Assembly: GCA_036867785.1 (NCBI GenBank)
Contig: CP145413.1
Coordinates: forward strand, 124,001-188,000
DNA: 64,000 bases
DNA from: Plasmodiophora brassicae
Lineage: Eukaryota > Endomyxa: Phytomyxea > Phytomyxea > Plasmodiophorida
Direction: 5' to 3'
The notes beneath the pieces were generated by a model that saw only the letters and a list, made by a program, of their open reading frames with translations, searched no databases and had not been told where the DNA came from. Within the stretch, counting starts at the first letter, position 1; every line of letters starts with the position of its first letter. Shown here in pieces: positions 12,801-24,800 of this stretch. Made by a program: the position numbers and the translations under genes.

Positions 12801-15800
12801 CATGTTCGTCGGCAAACGGAAGGTCAATCCTTCACAGGTGAGAGTTATACTTGACTCGAACGAGTTCACCGGTTCAGCGGAATCCTAAGGAACGTTCAAA
12901 GATGGACTCTGACTTGTTATCTATGGGCTTGTACCGTGTAGTACGCCCACTGACGTTTTTTGCTGATTAGATTCTGTTGCTGCTCTTGGAAGTCGCCCAA
13001 TTTGATAATACTCTGTGTTTCACCGAAGTAGTTTGAGTTGAGCGACAGAATGTACCTTAGATAGTGGCCATCAATATTCCACTGGGAGTCTTGCATCTGC
13101 GCAACAACAGGATAAGAAGCGCGCACCCCATACCAAAGCACTAGCTTACGTGCAAATGGGTGGAGAAGGAATCTCGGAAGTCGGCATGGTAGTGGTACCC
13201 GTACTTGTATTTGCCATCGAGAGAGAACTTCATGCAAGTCAGAAACCGAGTTTGGTTCTGAGAGAAGAGCTCGAGACAATCAGGAAGGAGGAGGGACCTA
13301 TCCAAACAATGGGTCCACCTGCAAACAATAGAATCAAGCTACCGCCTACCAATGAGACGCTTGGAGCATCACTGAAAAGTCGATTTCGGCAGTGGGTGCA
13401 TCGTGCATCATCCAAGGTAGCCGCACGAGGATGGTCATGCCAGGCGAGCGGGTCAGTATGTGGGCATTGTCCTGAAAAACTGTTTGAACAGTCACAAACG
13501 GTTATGAATGGCAGTACCTTCATATCGTTGCATTTGTTAACAACGTTGTTCTCATTGACGTTCCAGAACCACTGGAGGTCTGTGAATCCAATATCCAATG
13601 TGATGCAGGTCGGCATGAACCTGGAGACGTTCAGTACAATATTAAAAAATCGTCCGCTGTGGAATACCAGTCAAGCTCGATCTTTCTGGCAAAGCTGGAC
13701 CAGTGCGATGAGATCTCGCTGATCATCTGGAGATGATCCTTCAAGAAAAAGACGCTCGGACCGATGAAAAGTATGAGAAAATGCCTATGTGTACACGTCA
13801 GCCAGAGCCTTCGACTTGCCGAACACAGTACCAATTATATGGATCGTTCCATCGCACCGGCCAGTGCATGTTAAATTTGAGTTCGAGTTGAGTGCAATCG
13901 ACGAGCGGGGAACCCGTGAAACTAGGGACGATGCTGGCCTCTGAAATTCGCACGATCAGAACTCAGTTGATTGGACACAGCGACAGAACGTGCCTCTGAA
14001 AGTTGCCTCGACGACCATAGCCGATCCATCGCTGTGTAGGGGGTACCAAGGCGTCAATACTGTTAGTGTGGAGTCCGCTTTGAACACAACATATAGTTCC
14101 GCTGTGGACGCGTTTCCAGGCTGACACCGTTCGTTCATCATCTACGCTATACTTACTCAGGTCGCTAGCTTACGCGTTGGTACAAAACCTTGAGCTTGGA
14201 ATCAGATTGAAAACGTATTCTTGTTGAGAACGTCACATGACGACGAAGATCCCCCAAACGCGGCGTATAAACTTCAGCATGGCGATACGCAAAGGGGAGA
14301 AAGGTGCTGCAAGGCAGCGTCATCGTTTTCAGTTTCGACACTGTCTCAAAATCCTGAACGAACCTCTGCAATAAGATGCGTTGGTGCTCGACCCATGCAC
14401 CATAGACGATCACAGCAGGCGAATCGCACGTTATGTCAATACCAAACTCTGGCGACTTTTCATGTTCGTCCTAGTACGCGCACACGCATGAATTTTCCTG
14501 GCATCTGTTTCGTCGGTTGCCAGCCACCTCCAGTGATATCCATTCTTGGATGACAGTCGCCTCATCGAAAAAGTAAGACAGGGACATACGCGCGCACTGC
14601 AGAACCTCGACCTGGCTGCAATAAGGCGGTAAGTAACCCATGGAAGCCGCTGAACAAACCGATACCTGTCTGATTCGGACGCTTTGTCAGTAGTCCCTGC
14701 ATCCGGCGGCAGGTCAAACGCGAACGCGTTTCCTGTTCTGCCTGGGGATCCCACATTGTTGGGCGACGCTGCTGCCTGCCACGGCGTCAGTGATCATTCA
14801 CAGCAGCATAACGCAAGTGCGACCTGAATCGCTTTCCCCAGCATAATAATACGTCGCTGCAGTTGGGGTTGGAATTGGTGCTGCTGAATTGGTAAATCAT
14901 CGCGGCCTAGGCCGACGCCACTTGCAATGTTCCCCTTGACTTCACTGAGAAATTGCTGGACACCGTGCATAGCAACAGACAGGAAACTGAAAACTTCTAA
15001 GTGAGCCCATAGGTTGAACAAAATTGGTCCAAGAGTGGGACATACTCTTCCTGATCCATCTTTTGCTTCATGTCGAGCAACGACCTGAACGAGTTCGGCT
15101 CCATGTTCTTTTGTAGGTACACACGTGCCTGCCGGATATCGGCGGTGGTGACATTCCGAACAGGTGCCATATTATCCGGCGATCGTGGCTTGTAGCGCAT
15201 ATGTACACCGTCCACAGCGCGCACAGATACAACCAGAAAGGACGGCAACTCAGCATTGCCAATCATGATGGCGCTGTCTTCGATGAGAAACTTGACGACC
15301 GGGTATAAGCGAGGCACAACCAGCCCAATTTTGTTCAGGTCGATTGACACAGCCTGGGCTCCGTCAGGAGTCTGTTTGTTGATAAAGCATTGCAGTGCGT
15401 CATAGCGGGAGCTGTTTGATGATATAAACACTTCTAGGCCGACGGCATGGACAAGAAGACGAAACGACAATGAACCTGAGCATGCGTCATTAGAGGGTGT
15501 AGCAATGCGGCAGAGTTTCAGCTAACGGTCTTGCAGCGAATCAGGCGTCTTTACTCTAGTCTTCCACCATTTCAACGTGATGGCCACAGATAGAGCGTTC
15601 AGTGTAATGTCTTTGCTCCTGAATTTCACATTACCAAGCAAAACCTTGCCGCCTAGCAATGCGAGAGACAGTGACCCTGGATGAAACGCTTTAGTAATGG
15701 AATGCTCGCCAAACCATGGCACAAAGTTACCCAGGCCAAATTTGGACTCCTTCCCGAGTCTGTAGTTAATTATCGCTCGCAGCACCATCGCCATTGCCGT

Positions 15801-15941
15801 TGAGGCATACAAGAAATACCACATGAGGACAATCGTGAAACATGTCGTCACGGCCTGTTCCAAGTGGTGAGATTCCCACGTTAACGCCGAGCCCGACCGT
15901 GGACATACGGCGAATTGCCACGGGAACTCGAACGACCCCAT
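3849..15941 (-). CDS. BLTP1: BLTP1/Csf1-family bridge-like lipid transfer protein, giant multi-exon gene
   Basis: Family members (Csf1 in yeast, Tweek/KIAA1109 in animals) are rod-shaped proteins with a hydrophobic groove that move bulk phospholipid from the ER to other membranes. The N-terminal exon (15522-15941) has a membrane anchor at about residues 29-56 and then the family signature: an INYRLGKESKFGLG stretch, PGSLSLALLGGKVLLGNVKF and VAITLKWWKTRV. The next exon (14997-15470) carries FRLLVHAVGLEVFI, IMIGNAELPSFLVVSV and ADIRQARVYL, all in the order seen in BLTP1. Downstream are dozens of small exons coding alternating beta strands with ~50-60 nt introns. Around 11.1-11.8 kb is a Ser/Glu/Asp-rich linker (EDFYSAES) whose exons splice in frame through several 50-nt introns. 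The last exon ends at 3849. About 2,900-3,300 residues are expected, close to Csf1. I did not resolve every exon; treating the 12 kb as one gene rests on absence of any internal start or terminator plus domain order. Confidence 0.75.
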
Positions 15942-16180
15942 CAATCAGTTCTGCGTTCGACCTGGATCAAACAGTCGCGGCAGGCATGACCACCGTCGTG
16001 CGGCACACTAACGCTGCAATGACGAGCCCCATCGCCAGCACCGGCAGCGGTGCCCCGACGGAGGTCGCGCCATACGTGCCAATGTATAGCGTTACCGACA
16101 CAGTAACAAAATTACACCTCCGCTGGCTCCGCAGCTACCTACACCGGTTCAGGTAGGTATACCAAAACCGGATCATAAGC

Positions 16181-16661
16181 AGGTTCAATGACTTTGCGTC
16201 TGCTCTCAAGGCGGTCAGGTTCGATGATCCAAACCTGGCGGAGGCCACCGCCCGCAAGCTCCAAAGCATCCGTCAGGGAAGCGGCACCATTGCCAGGTTT
16301 GCGACCGAGCTCCAGAGCCTGGCGGATGACGGAGGCTTTGGATCTTGCGGGCAGCGGTCTGCGCCAGGTTCGGGTCACCGAACCTGGTTGCGAGGGTTGA
16401 GGTGACGTCGTGGTTATCATCAGATCGTCCCGAAGATGGGGTTGAACCATTGCAGGGCGTCACCACCCAGTAGTTGTCCCACCAGCGCGACTTTCTGGAC
16501 ATCGGTCGCGAAGGTGGTCGTCCGCTCATGCGACAGTCGGTGGAACGCGATGTGGTGTAGCCCGATGATACAACTAGGGTGAAGGTTGTGTCGTTATCGG
16601 TTGTGCTCTTTTCTACGTCAGTGGCCTGGCGTGGGCGTTTGACAGTCGTTGACCGCGACAT
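16181..16661. mobile_element. Two oppositely oriented Ty3/gypsy-like gag remnants
   Basis: On minus, 16661 down to about 16310 reads gag-like sequence: ALVGQLLGGDALQWFNPIFG, then after a frame break NHDVTSTLATRFGDPNLAQ.. and ARKIQSLR. On plus, 16181-16340 reads the homologous piece FNDFASALKAVRFDDPNLAE.. followed by ARKLQSIRQGSGTIARFATE. These are the capsid-domain motifs of Ty3/gypsy LTR retrotransposons. The two copies are fused head to head, which creates a palindrome. No pol, protease or LTR is visible, so this is a scar and not an active element. Confidence 0.7.
16221..16380. repeat. Imperfect palindrome, ~59-bp arms, ~40-bp loop
   Basis: Bases 16221-16279 and the reverse complement of 16320-16380 agree at roughly three quarters or more of positions (shared cores AACCTGGCG and CCGCCCGCAAG/ATCCAAAGC). 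It is formed by the inverted gag copies described above. Confidence 0.75.
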
Positions 16662-17147
16662 TTCACATACGGGAACACAACTGTTTCAAGACCCTCCACC
16701 TATCAAGCGCCGCCGTTTGCTCTAGAATGCTCTCGGTACACGCTACTGTAAATCAGCGCACGCCTAGCCGCTGAAGAACGCAGGCAAGGGAAGAATAGAG
16801 AGCCGAGGACGATATTAGAGCAACCTAGCGTGATCGCCAGGATACCGCCTGACGAGCTTAACAGGCAACTGCTGTACATCCCATCCAACTTACTACACAA
16901 CGTCAACGTCCACGACCGAGGCCTGAACGCCGAGCGCAACAACCTGGACCAAAACGGCCAGGCCCTTGCCATCCCGTACAACGTGTATCCGATCATTCCG
17001 CGAGCTGATCCATAAGCTGAACGACATGCAGCTTACAAACGAAGTTAGCGTCACGTTCCCAATCTCCGGGGTACATACCATACGAATCAACTGCCGCTCC
17101 GTCACGGAGTCCGCGGCGGACCTTGAGGCTTGCGCTGATACAAGAAG
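16662..17147. other. Gene-free stretch upstream of WDR89
   Basis: About 490 bases with no domain-bearing frame. A plus frame at 16830-17015 is Asn/Asp-rich and uninterrupted for 61 codons but resembles nothing I know. It may be further retrotransposon debris and includes the WDR89 promoter region. Confidence 0.3.
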
Positions 17148-18349
17148 ATGCCGTCACCCTTTGTCCAGACAGAAGCACCTGTCGTCGCATCTGGCTCTAA
17201 GAAGGATGTCGATGTCGACACTAGCGGCGAAGAGCCAGATGAACGTCTGGTATCGCCTTTTGCGCAGGGCTTACCTCGTTGGAAACCGCTGCAGACTGTC
17301 GTTACCGCTGGCGCCAATCGACAGGAATGCCTTTTGTCGCTTGTCGATTGCAGCGCCTGTGGATACTTCGCTGCTTCAACATCACTGACAACCGTACGCG
17401 TCTTTGACTGTCATACGCTCCAAGAGGTAGGTTGTCTAGCTGGCCACCAAGATGCAATCCGGTCTGTCCGTTTCGTTCCCCAGCTGAACTCACTTATCAC
17501 CGCTTCCGAAGACGGTTTGTTCTCATGATAAATCGTTATATCTGCAAGCGCCTCTGACACTGTGCACATCAGGGTCCTGGCAGATGACTGATTTGCGCAC
17601 CGGAGAATCACAGACCACCGTCCGTGTCGCAGAAGGTTCGTCACTGTTTTCCCTGGACTGTAATGGCCGTGTTGTTGCCGCTGGCTGCGACCTTCTCGGT
17701 GACATCGTCTTGTGGGACCTGCGAAACAATGCAAATCAGCTCGGCGTTCTCGACGAGTTCCACACTGATGAAGTTCGAGATCTGCGGTTCCACCCTGTAC
17801 AACGGTCCATGCTTATCAGCGGGTCTGTCGACTGTCTGGTTAACAAATTCGACCTGAATGCTGCGACTCTTGATGACGCTCTTGTATCTGGTAGCGTGCA
17901 CCATGAACCTATTGAGTCAATGGCTGTCGTCTAACATGCGTTCAGTTTTCAACGTTGGACAGCCGGTGCGCTCATTCGGCACGTTCGGCCCAAACCACGA
18001 GTACCTACACAGCGTATCCGAAATCGAGACGTTGGCGTTGTGCGACCTTGCTCAAGGCGACTTGCTCGGGACATTCCCCAATGCATGCGAGTCCCTCTCC
18101 AAGGATCTGAGCACCAGGTACCTGGTTGATTGCACGTTCGATCCTGTATCACAGCAGCTATGTTTGGTCTCCGGGAATTACTATGGCGATTGTATGGGCA
18201 GCATTGTTGCACCGCAGTCGTTGACGCCAGCGTTCCTGATGACTGGCGGGCACGATCAAGGCGTGCGCTCGTTATGCTCGATCGGTGGCCGCATCGTCAC
18301 TGGCGGCGAAGATTCCCGAATTGTCTGCTGGGCGCCTAACAATACATGA
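17148..18349 (+). CDS. WDR89: WD40-repeat protein, WDR89-like
   Basis: A single beta-propeller protein of about 370 residues, the usual WDR89 size; its cellular role is poorly defined. It starts at the ATG at 17148. Exon 1 (to 17514) carries the first blades (HQDAIRSVRF, ITASEDG). An intron at 17515-17572 (58 nt, GT..AG) removes an in-frame stop and joins to SWQMTDLRTG. Further blades follow (GDIVLWDLR, DEVRDLRFHP, SGSVDCLVN). The C-terminal blade GGHDQGVRSLC..GRIVTGGEDSRIVCWAPN matches the WDR89 end particularly well. A second junction is needed near 17929-17962; a 34-nt GT..AG intron there restores frame, otherwise a one-base frame break exists. It converges on Mis12. Confidence 0.8.
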
Positions 18350-18491
18350 ACGTACTATATATTACCCCTCGGTGCCGAAACCGCTTCGTTGCGTCCCTAT
18401 CCAAGTAGTACACTGTTGTAGGCCACTCTAGGCTCTAGGAAACAGGGAGGTGATCGCATATATATAATTTACACAGCAGTGATAGAGACAC

Positions 18492-19263
18492 TCAAGAGCG
18501 CAGGGCAGCAGCGAGCTCGGCAATGTCGGCCGATGGGACCCCCAGCTTCTTTGGAATCGTTTGAGCAGGCGCGGAGTGGGCGACTTCTTGTACCATTGAA
18601 ACGTACGATCGGACGTCATCCTCCACTTGCATGAGTTTCGCTTGGACATCTGGGAGCAAGTGGCAGAACTCACGCGCTGCGGCATCCAGAACCTTGACGT
18701 TGTCTGCATCTGCATCCAGCACCGCCAATTGCGAGGCCAGGTGCCGCTCGACGTCCCTGGCGATTCGCATCCGCCCCACCAGCTCGGCGTACTCTTTATC
18801 CAACCTCGATTCGTCCTCCACATCCGGATCCTGGACTGATTTCTGCTGGGACGAAACACACAGATTAGCACGACGTCTGAGAATACGGATAGGAATGTCA
18901 CCTGTTCTGTGAGGCCTTCAGGTATCAGCAATAAGTTGGCTGGAGGGCGCAATTCAGTGTTTTTGCATTGGGGTGCCCCAGGCGACACCAACCGTATGAG
19001 TAGACCTCCACGTGGTCCAAGCGTTTCTCCATTCGAGCACGGATACGCGCATGGATGCCGTCGACGACCTTGGTGATGCGTTCGGCGTCGATGTCCTTCG
19101 GCAGTTCCTCCAACAGAGCGCGCTCGAGCGCATCGATGCCGTCGCACAGGTAGCTGTGCGCCGCATTCACGATATCATCCATGATGGCGGCCGGGTGCAC
19201 GCCCAGGAACGCGCTCGCCTGCTCGAACCGAGCCTGCACCGCCGCCTGTTGCTCCGTCTCCAT
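18492..19263 (-). CDS. MIS12: Kinetochore protein Mis12 (Mtw1) homologue
   Basis: Mis12 scaffolds the four-subunit MIS12 complex linking centromeric chromatin to the Ndc80 microtubule coupler. Exon 1 begins with METEQQ at 19263 and contains the family core: VHPAAIMDDIVNAAHSYLCD, IDALERALLEELP and the helix ending RLDHVEVYSYG, equivalent to the family's DKFELYxLRNIF. A small middle exon (about 18903-18955) supplies NLLLIPEGLTEQ, equivalent to the animal VPPNVLLPE. Exon 3 (from about 18845 down) starts KSVQDPDVEDESRL and forms a long coiled coil ending at 18492. Both introns are short GT..AG. Length is about 210 residues, as usual. Sequence is divergent, as always for this family, but motif order is diagnostic. 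Confidence 0.8.
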
Positions 19264-19455
19264 CGAACGTCGACCGACAGCGCCTTCGAAAACCCGCGAA
19301 CTTCTCCCCCGAGTCCCGACTCCCCCAAAAACGACTAGAAGTTTTGCCGACATTTTTTGCGCGTCACACAGTCGTCGTCGGTCGACGCAGGCGCATGCGT
19401 CGTGTCGCAATGTGCCGACCTTCTGGACGATAGAATAGAATAATGTATGTGGCCG

Positions 19456-20556
19456 CTAATCGCTGCCGACTTCGCTGTTGTCCTCGTCGTCTTCATCATC
19501 GTCTTCGTCCATCTCGTCCTCATCGACGGACGAATCGTCATCATCATTGCGACCGAGCGGCTCGTCGTCCTCCATGTCTTCATCCTCGGCAATACCGGTC
19601 GGTTCGAATGCGGGTGCCGGCACCTTAGCCGCAACGTCAGCGGGCGCCTCTGCCGCCAGCGGTCCCGCCAGCTCGACGCAGCCTATTGGGCCGGTTCAAC
19701 CAATTGCACAGAACCGAACCGCGCGCGACAACGTACGTTTGCAGCGGAAATCGCGTCCGGGCCTCGACGCAAGCCTGACCGTTTCGTCTACCCCCAGTTG
19801 CAAGCAGAACGCATGTGCAGTCTTCAGGCAGACGTTGCACGTTCGTACGAGGTCGACGTTGTCCTTCCGGTGGCAGAATGAGCAGAACGCGCAACGAGCG
19901 CACAGGTAGGCGAGCGCGTCGACGAGTTCGGGACGGACCGAGGCACCGCGACATTGAAGATGCGCCGCAAGGCCGCAGTCCCGACAGTAAGCCAGCGCGC
20001 CGGGTTCGTCGTCGTTCTTGTTACATACACTGCAAATCGCCAGCCACCGCATCGCAACCGGTCGCTGAACAGAGCCACTATGGGTAAAGCGGGCCGGTGG
20101 CAACATAGAGCACCTTCTGACCTCTTCGACGCGAACCTTCCATTTCGTGTCATACGCGGATGTATCGATCGGGACCACCCGTTCCAGCTCTGCGCGTGGA
20201 TTAAGTCGGCCCACCAGCGGATTGGGGTGATTGTCGTACCTCCAAACTCATCACAGGCAGGATATAGGCCGTGCACTCTACAGATCCGCGCTCAGGACCC
20301 TCCTGCGGTTTGAGTAAATGAATACACCCTACTTCATATAGGCGTCGTACTCAACAGCATTGACGGGCCGATTCAGGTCGTTGGGCAGGTACACAACGGG
20401 TGGCATGCTGCATAACCGAGTTGCACGTTCACAAGTGGCCCCACACTATCCTTATTGCGACCGTTACCAGTCCGGTGCCGGGATCCTCAGTGATTCGTCG
20501 TGCAGCTCGGCAATGAAGGCCGCCGACTCCATGGTGGCTTCGCGAGCCGACGACAT
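19456..20556 (-). CDS. Tandem PHD-finger protein, PHF10/DPF-like (SWI/SNF subunit candidate)
   Basis: Exons splice in frame from ATG 20556 (or 20532) through a ~60-nt intron, then PVVYLPNDLNRPVNAVEYD, another intron (AA|GTAGGG to TGTAG), then LYPACDEFG, a 52-nt intron at about 20186-20236, and ELERVVPIDTSAYDTKW. The N-terminal ~100 residues resemble the SAY-type region of PHF10. The next part has two adjacent PHD fingers: first CSVCNKND..CRDCGLAAHLQC, second CAFCSFCHRKD..CNVCLKTAHAFC. The last intron falls inside the second finger (FRCK|xC) and the following exon restores the final Cys. The tail is strongly acidic (Asp/Glu/Ser). PHF10/DPF proteins read acylated histone H3 tails in BAF/PBAF complexes. 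Whether it is PHF10 or DPF is not settled. Confidence 0.8.
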
Positions 20557-20643
20557 CGGACGTCGCCGCGGACTGCGTACGCCGCACCGGGCTGTCGACG
20601 AAAAATTTTCGGTGTCCGTGGCTGGGGACTCGAGAATCAAAAG

Positions 20644-20680
20644 TTGACCCAGGACGCGGCGCAGCCGCGTCCTGGGTCAA
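20644..20680. repeat. Perfect 17-bp hairpin with 3-base loop
   Basis: TTGACCCAGGACGCGGC (20644-20660), loop GCA, then its exact reverse complement (20664-20680). It lies about 90 bp upstream of the PHD-protein start. It could be cruciform-forming DNA, a footprint of an element, or a hairpin in a 5' UTR. Confidence 0.9.
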
Positions 20681-21831
20681 AGGGACTAACTAACTGGACA
20701 CGCCTTGCTAGGGCTGGATAAACAAGAATCAAGGCCGCGTGGGGTATATTGCGGGTAGTACCTAACCGTTTTTATTACACAGTGTTAGCCGCGAAGCTGG
20801 TAGCCTAAGCATATCAGAATTATCAAGTTAACAAGCACGATTGTTCACATTTGGACAGCAACGCACCACAGCAACCGCTGCCACAGGTTTACTGGCTCCA
20901 GAAACACGGTTAACATGTTCGACGGCCATAGCTGAGGCAATAGTAGACGTTAGTGACAAACCCACACGCGTATCCAGCGTTCGTGCTTACCGGAATCAAC
21001 TAGTATGGCTGTCGTACTTGCAATACAAGGGACACCGGGAGCAACTGTGGCACCTGGCAGGAGATCAGAGCTGTAACAACAAGGTAAGATCACGAACGTT
21101 ACCGTCGATGGAAAATCATGTACTAGAGCAGTCAAGACCTTGGCTGCACATTTTCAAACGTCAGGAAAAAGGGGTCTCACGACCACCATGACAGATGACT
21201 TACAGGATGCTAGAGGATTTGTGCATTCGTTTCTGCGCCGTGCCCCAGGGCAGCCAACCCTGTTGCAAACTGAACCACCAACAAGAGGGGTACGGCACGC
21301 TCGAGACTTTCGTTGAGGTCGCGGAGCAGGAACGGGTTCTAAAGGAACCTCAGTCGGAGGTGTGTGCCCTTCAATATGCGTGAACAGAGGCAGCATTAGC
21401 TGAATCTGAATCGGCAGGGTTACCCGAACGTCATTGCGGACGGCGGTGAAGGAGTACTTCGGGAGCTGTTCTCGGATTTCTACGTGCAGTTTAGGCGGCA
21501 GAGACCTCCTGCGCGTAGCCACGGAAAACCACGTGGCAGCAACTGTTCTACAGTAGTGCGGCGCTGTCGCGCTAAACAACGTGGAGGCCGCGGCCCGCAT
21601 TTGCTTGCTGCTGCGGTCGGCGTTGGGGTTTCGTCGTGGTCGTGGTCCTCCCGTCGGGTGCCGTCGTCATCGTCGTGGGTTGTCGTCGGTCGTTGCTCAT
21701 TTCCAGTCGTCCGAGTCCCGTCCCTGTCGATTGTCTTCGCGCGCCGCCAGTCGTAATTGTCGGGCTCGCGTGTCTCTCGATTGTCGTCCCTCGTTAGCCG
21801 GTCGTCTGGTTCGCGTATCTGTTTCCTCATT
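20681..21831. other. Long gene-poor interval between the PHD gene and the MULE gene
   Basis: About 1.15 kb. A minus-strand frame of 148 codons (21154-21600) contains a plausible alternating beta pattern (FTAVRNDVRVTLPIQIQLML) reminiscent of the LEA-2/BLTP beta domains elsewhere in the window, but has no partner exons and no recognised domain; it may be a gene fragment. The plus frame at 20841-21191 looks like chance. Bases 21600-21790 on plus are T/C/G-rich low complexity and could be the MULE 5' flank or promoter. I found no clear terminal inverted repeat. Confidence 0.35.
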
Positions 21832-24800
21832 ATGCAGCCCTCCCCCCAATTTGGGAATGGGTTTCCAGGGCTCTTCCAGCTTCCCACGTTTTCGTGGGAA
21901 GCGACATTCGATTCGTGGCATGAATGCCAATCGGCAATTCAGTCCTTTTGCGATTCGACGTTCCAACCGTTTCGCATACGGGACAGCAGTCTTGTCGGGT
22001 CGCGATGTACAAACACATCGCTAAAGTATCAAATGGTACTCCTGAAGTGTACCCATGGTGGTGTCGCAAGGTCTCGGGGCAGCGGTATTCGTCCTCGCCA
22101 GAATTACAGGTGTGTCACCAACTGCTCCACGACAAGCCTCACGGTTAACATTGCATTATAGGTATCTGGGTTGCAACGCATTCATAAAGTTTGCTGCCAA
22201 ACGGGACATTGGGAGGGATGATTTCGTCCTGCGATGTGTCGAGCAGGTCAGGCTTATCGGGAAATCAATCCTGACAATGGTTAACGAAGTTTCAGTACAC
22301 CGGGCATTCGCACGAATGCTGTAAGGAAGCATACGACATGCTGTCCGAAAACCGGAAGGTTTCCGATCCGCAAACGATCAAGGATGCCGCGATAATGCTC
22401 AAGACCAAGGGCAATAAGAAGTTGATCCGAGACGAGTTGGCGTCCCGCACAGGTATGCTGCTCATATCGTCAAATGTTTTCGCGCGTTGAATCGTTCACG
22501 TTAGGCAAACGGATAATTATGAAAGGTATCCACAATCTGAACGCCCGTCTGAATCTGGACCCCCCGGGCTGCGACGATGACAGCAGAACCTTGTTGGAAC
22601 AGTTCACGTCTCAAGCGGGAAACGTTGCAGACATCATCACGGATGAGAACGACGAGGTCGTGTTTATTTGCATACAGACCGCGTTCCAGCGAGACATGAT
22701 GCAAGCGTATCCTGAGGTCCTACTTGTCGACGCAACGCACAAGACCAACAGAAACGGGTATCAAATGCTTGGCATCATGGGTCATACAAGTTTGGGTTCC
22801 GGATTTCCCTTCTTTGTAGCCTTAAATTCTTCATCAACGAAAGAGAATCTGACCGCCGTCCTGAAGGTAAAGAACCTGACATTTGCACCACTGCGGTACA
22901 TTGACGGCTTTTAGAGTTTTAAGGAGCACAATCCGTCGTGGACACACTCCGTCTTCGGTGTGATTGACAAAGATTTCGTCGAAGAAGATGTCCTTACAGC
23001 GACAATGCCCGATGTCTTCTGGTCACTCTGCCAGTTTCACGTCGTCAAATTTGTTGCGACTCACGTAACTGAGGAGAAATTCGGGCTTGACCGATCAACC
23101 CGTTCTTCTGTGAAGAATGTCTTTCGCCTTCTGGTTCACAGCCAGGATTCGGAAGAATATGATCGCAACCGGCGTGGCCTACTTCATGTATTGGACGACG
23201 ATGAGGACCATCCGTTTTACAGATATTTCGTGGATAATTGGGATTCCTGTAGGGAACGTTGGTGCAGTGCTTTCCGGGACGTATGTCTCAACATGGGGAA
23301 CACGACGAACAACCGTCTGGAATCGGCCTGGGGAGATCTGAAGACATTCCTGGAGTCGCGTTGCACCATGTTCCAGTGCCTTCAGAAGCTGCTAGCGTAC
23401 GGTTCGCAATTCGTCTGCGCCCTAAATTAAGCGTCTCATGCGTGCACAGATACCTTAGGTATGTCGAGGACCAGTTCAGCCTTCGCAGCTTGAGGCTATA
23501 GTTTTCGTCGCGATCGGCGTCGCCAGCCGTACATCCATCGCTTGCGTCCGTTGCAAATAACCTGTCGTACTATTGCATCGACCTGATTGAAGTGCAACGA
23601 AAGTTGAGCGTGGCTCGCAACGACAGCCAGTCGTAAACTTTGACGGTGTCGGGGGCGGACAGCATATGTCGTATTCATTCTGAACACAGCAATGCGTCGT
23701 ATGCAGTGTCTCTCGCATCCGCTTCATGCTCCTGTCGGTTCTATACCGCGTATGGTCTTCCTTGTGTCCATATATTTGCCATTGCTGCGCACCTCAATGG
23801 ACACGATCTCATCGGCAAGGGTATCTTGCCAAGATGGCTGCTTTCTAATTTGCGTCAGGTGCGTCAATACTGTTATGTTAGGTGCTACGAACTCATTTGT
23901 GACTCAGAATTCTGAACAGTCGTTCTACGATTGTGCCAATCAAGTTCGCGTTCTCCGAATTGGTTCGCCTGCGGTCCAGGGTGCGAATGACGACGCGTCT
24001 GAACTTGTTACGGTGCTGAGCGGGGAACAAAAGTACACTACGGCGAAACGCCTTCTCCTTGAGATTGCCAGCTCGCTGTCAGAACAGGGTATGGAGCTCT
24101 TTTTGCACTACATGGATGGGTTGGGCATGTTCCATCAAAAGGTTAAGCAAAGCCAGCGGGTCGTCGTCAATGGTGGGTGCGATGTGAGGTCCATGCGATA
24201 CCCAATCATCTAATCGTTTTGTGATTTTAAGATGCTAGCGGTAACGACGACCGCGGTCTGCTCAACCAGGGTGGCAACTCGGAACAGAGTATGGAGCTCT
24301 TGATGCACTACTTGGATGGGTTGGACATGTTCCATCAAAAGGTTAAGCAAAGCCAGCGGGTCGTCGTCAATGGTGGGTGCGATGTGAGGTCCATGCGATA
24401 CCCAATCATCTAATCGTTTTGTCGATTTTAAGATGCTAGCGGTAACGACGACCGCGGTCTGCTCAACCAGGGTGGCAATTCGACACTCGAGCATCCCAGC
24501 TCTAGCACAGAGGTCGGCGAGAACGGCAACGGCATTGAAGATCTGGACCCCGGCTGTTAAAAGATGGACGCCAACGACGACCTGAAATCGGATAACGATG
24601 CTTCCACAGCGTGTCCATCGCCGATGGAATCTAAGTTCAAGATCAAGGCCGCAGTCGCTCCACCAGGACGTCCCAGGACGAAGGTGGCAGAAGCCCGTCG
24701 AAGGCAGGCGGTTGTCCTATCGAAGCTCAAGAAGGAGATTTCTGGGGATGTCCAGACCATCTCAGTTCATCGTGCTGCTCAAACTCTCAAGACCCATGAC

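Noticed and set aside
18455-18470. TATATATAA as a promoter TATA box
   Set aside because: It lies between the convergent 3' ends of WDR89 and Mis12, where no promoter is expected.
19478-19909. Ser-rich plus-strand frame
   Set aside because: Antisense of the acidic tail and PHD fingers of the minus-strand gene.
21880-21901. Hairpin CTTCCCACG-TTTT-CGTGGGAAG as a regulatory site
   Set aside because: It falls inside the first MULE coding exon, so a dedicated regulatory role is not supported.
22912-22914. In-frame TAG as proof of a dead MULE
   Set aside because: It is the last three bases of a 48-nt GT..AG intron (22867-22914); splicing restores the family sequence.
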